A stretch of 53,436 nucleotides of DNA, taken from assembly GCA_030725745.1 (NCBI GenBank), contig JANRFH010000052.1, forward strand, positions 92,324-145,759. The letters run 5' to 3'. The notes beneath the pieces were generated by a model that had not been told where the DNA came from, did no database searches, and saw nothing but the letters and a program-made list of their open reading frames with translations. A program made the translations under genes and the position numbers. The stretch is from Akkermansiaceae bacterium. GTDB taxonomy: Bacteria; Verrucomicrobiota; Verrucomicrobiia; Verrucomicrobiales; Akkermansiaceae. Shown here in pieces: positions 52,088-53,436 of the stretch (the first letter of the stretch is position 1; the number at the start of each line of letters is the position of its first letter).

Positions 52088-53419
52088 CTATTTCGCGAGT
52101 TCTTCGAGAAGGGCTTGGTTGAGTTTGATGCCGGCGTCGAAGTTGGCGATGGGGAAGTTTTCGTTGGGGGAGTGGATCTGGGCGTCGGCGAGGGCGAGGC
52201 CGAGGAGGAGGGTGTCGACTCCGAGGATGTCTTGGAAGGCTTGGACGATGGGGATGGAGCCGCCTTCGCGGATGAGCATGGGCTCGCCGGGGAAGGTGGC
52301 TTTGAGGGCGCGCTGGGCGGCTTTTCCGAAATCGGAATGAGGATCGCAGGCGTAGGGTTTGCCGTCGTGGCCGAGCTCGACTTCGAGTTTCACGCCGGGT
52401 GGGCAGTGCTTTTCGAGGTGGGTCTGTAGTTGTTTAAGGACGGTCTGCGGATCTTGGTCGGGGACGAGGCGAAGAGAGAATTTCACGAAGGCCTCGGCGG
52501 GGAGGACGGTTTTTGAGCCTTCGCCTTGGTAGCCGCCGCCGATGCCGTTGACCTCTGCGGTGGGGCGTGCCCAGGTGCGCTCGGCGGAGCTGTAGCCGGG
52601 CTCTCCGAAGAGGGCGGGGGAGCCGGTGACTTTGAGGAAATCCTCGTCTTTCACGCCGGGGACTTTCGCCCACATTTCGCGCTCCCATGCTTCGAGGGGG
52701 CGGACGTCGTCGTAGAAGCCTTCGATGGCGACGGTGCCGTCCGGGAGATGGAGGGAGGCGACGAGTTGGGCGGCGGCGGTGGCGGGGTTGGCGACGGCTC
52801 CGCCGAAGAGGCCGGAGTGGAGGTCGCGGGCGGGGCCGGTGATTTTTACCTCGGCACAGGCGATGCCGCGGAGGCCGTAGCCGAGGGTGCCGGTGTTTGG
52901 GGCGACCATGCCGGTATCGGAAATGGCGATGATGTCGCACTTGAGGTAGTCGAGGTGCTGCTTGAGGAAGGGGGCGAGGTTGGGCGAGCCGATTTCTTCC
53001 TCGCCTTCGAAGAGGAGGATGATGTTGACGGGGAGTTCGCCTTTTTCCGCGAGGGTTTTCTCGATGCCTAGGATGTGAGCGAGCATCTGGCCTTTGTTAT
53101 CAGTGGCACCGCGTGCCCAGATTTTTCCGTCGCGGATCTCGGGGGCGAAAGGGGGAGAGTGCCAGAGGTTCAGTGGATCGGCGGGCTGGACATCGTAGTG
53201 GCCGTAGATGAGGACGGTTTTCTTCGAGGGGTCGTGTTCGTTTTTCGCGACGACGATAGGATGGCGTTCGGTCTCGTGGCAGAGGGTGTGGAGTCCCATG
53301 CCGGAGAGTTTCTGCATGAGCCAGCGGGCGCAGTCCTCTAGGTCGCCTTTGTGCTTGGGATCGGTGGAAACGCTGGGGAAGGAGAGGAAGGCGAAAAGGT
53401 CTTCAAGTTCGGGAGTCAT
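52088..53419 (-). CDS. M20-family dipeptidase
   Basis: 443 residues. Metal ligands are H74 in IYGHYDVQP, D107 in RGATDNKGQ, and E139-E142 in LLFEGEEEIGSPN, with a later Asp (AISDTGM) and a C-terminal His (DAQIHSPNE). These match the dinuclear-zinc M20 peptidases, specifically the dipeptidase branch (CNDP-like) with a dimerisation domain. No signal peptide is seen, so it is cytoplasmic. It cleaves dipeptides and related small peptides. The gene starts just before the end of the window. Confidence 0.93.
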   Translation of the reverse strand: MTPELEDLFAFLSFPSVSTDPKHKGDLEDCARWLMQKLSGMGLHTLCHETERHPIVVAKNEHDPSKKTVLIYGHYDVQPADPLNLWHSPPFAPEIRDGKIWARGATDNKGQMLAHILGIEKTLAEKGELPVNIILLFEGEEEIGSPNLAPFLKQHLDYLKCDIIAISDTGMVAPNTGTLGYGLRGIACAEVKITGPARDLHSGLFGGAVANPATAAAQLVASLHLPDGTVAIEGFYDDVRPLEAWEREMWAKVPGVKDEDFLKVTGSPALFGEPGYSSAERTWARPTAEVNGIGGGYQGEGSKTVLPAEAFVKFSLRLVPDQDPQTVLKQLQTHLEKHCPPGVKLEVELGHDGKPYACDPHSDFGKAAQRALKATFPGEPMLIREGGSIPIVQAFQDILGVDTLLLGLALADAQIHSPNENFPIANFDAGIKLNQALLEELAK

Positions 53420-53436
53420 TCTGGGGCGAAGCTAGC

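Overview
This 53.4 kb window looks like chromosomal DNA from a free-living, polysaccharide-degrading member of the Verrucomicrobiota, probably Verrucomicrobiales. The evidence is indirect: a MurC-MurB fusion, FtsZ with a long acidic linker, Cys-type sulfatases together with a formylglycine-generating enzyme (FGE), a XylR-type regulator, PEP-CTERM-like anchoring, and several families of short periodic intergenic repeats. No rRNA gene is present to confirm the placement. There is no prophage, IS element or CRISPR array.

Layout: 1-339 is the 3' end of a Gln/Glu/Arg repeat protein. 359-6908 (minus) is a MoxR / DUF58 / BatA-like operon with a ParE-type toxin-antitoxin remnant inside it and a sulfatase at its end. 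7119-8803 is a detached rpsM-rpsK-rpsD cluster closed by a terminator. 8963-14266 holds an MsbA-like exporter, two related coiled-coil membrane proteins, small lipoproteins, rlmH and an OvoA-C-terminal-like methyltransferase. 14272-25670 is a broken-up division and cell-wall cluster (ftsZ, ftsA, ftsQ, ddl, murC-murB) interrupted by a YiiX-like hydrolase and a second sulfatase. 25779-30183 carries a frameshifted PEP-CTERM-like protein, a ZIP transporter, a GH32/GH43-fold glycosidase, a YwlE-like phosphatase and a lipoprotein hydrolase. 30311-33076 is yidC-rnpA-rpmH. 33234-42910 contains a HAD phosphatase, mpl, tRNA-Ser(CGA), ribE, a lipoprotein FGE, queD, tRNA-Pro(UGG), a frameshifted BON-MscS channel, hpt, a dacB with a premature stop, and an EamA transporter. 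43006-49535 is a small glycan locus (GH95, GH117-like, XylR regulator, esterase, LamG-like protein). 49608-53419 holds glnS, a vapBC pair and an M20 dipeptidase.

How the parts relate: the GH95 fucosidase, GH117-like enzyme, esterase, two sulfatases and the FGE that would activate those sulfatases fit extracellular or periplasmic breakdown of sulfated, fucose-containing polysaccharide. Only the GH117-GH95 pair sits next to the regulator and its palindromic operator. MurC-MurB, Ddl, Mpl, FtsQ/A/Z and DacB cover peptidoglycan synthesis, recycling and division.

Four genes are visibly broken: a ParE toxin lacking its N-terminus, the PEP-CTERM-like protein and the MscS channel by single-base frameshifts, and dacB by an in-frame TAA. 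From one sequence I cannot tell real decay from assembly error. The most unusual non-coding features are a 16-bp duplication of the tRNA-Ser 3' end, a 25-bp inverted repeat between yidC and rnpA, a hairpin repeat with compensatory base changes, and two near-perfect palindromic operators.
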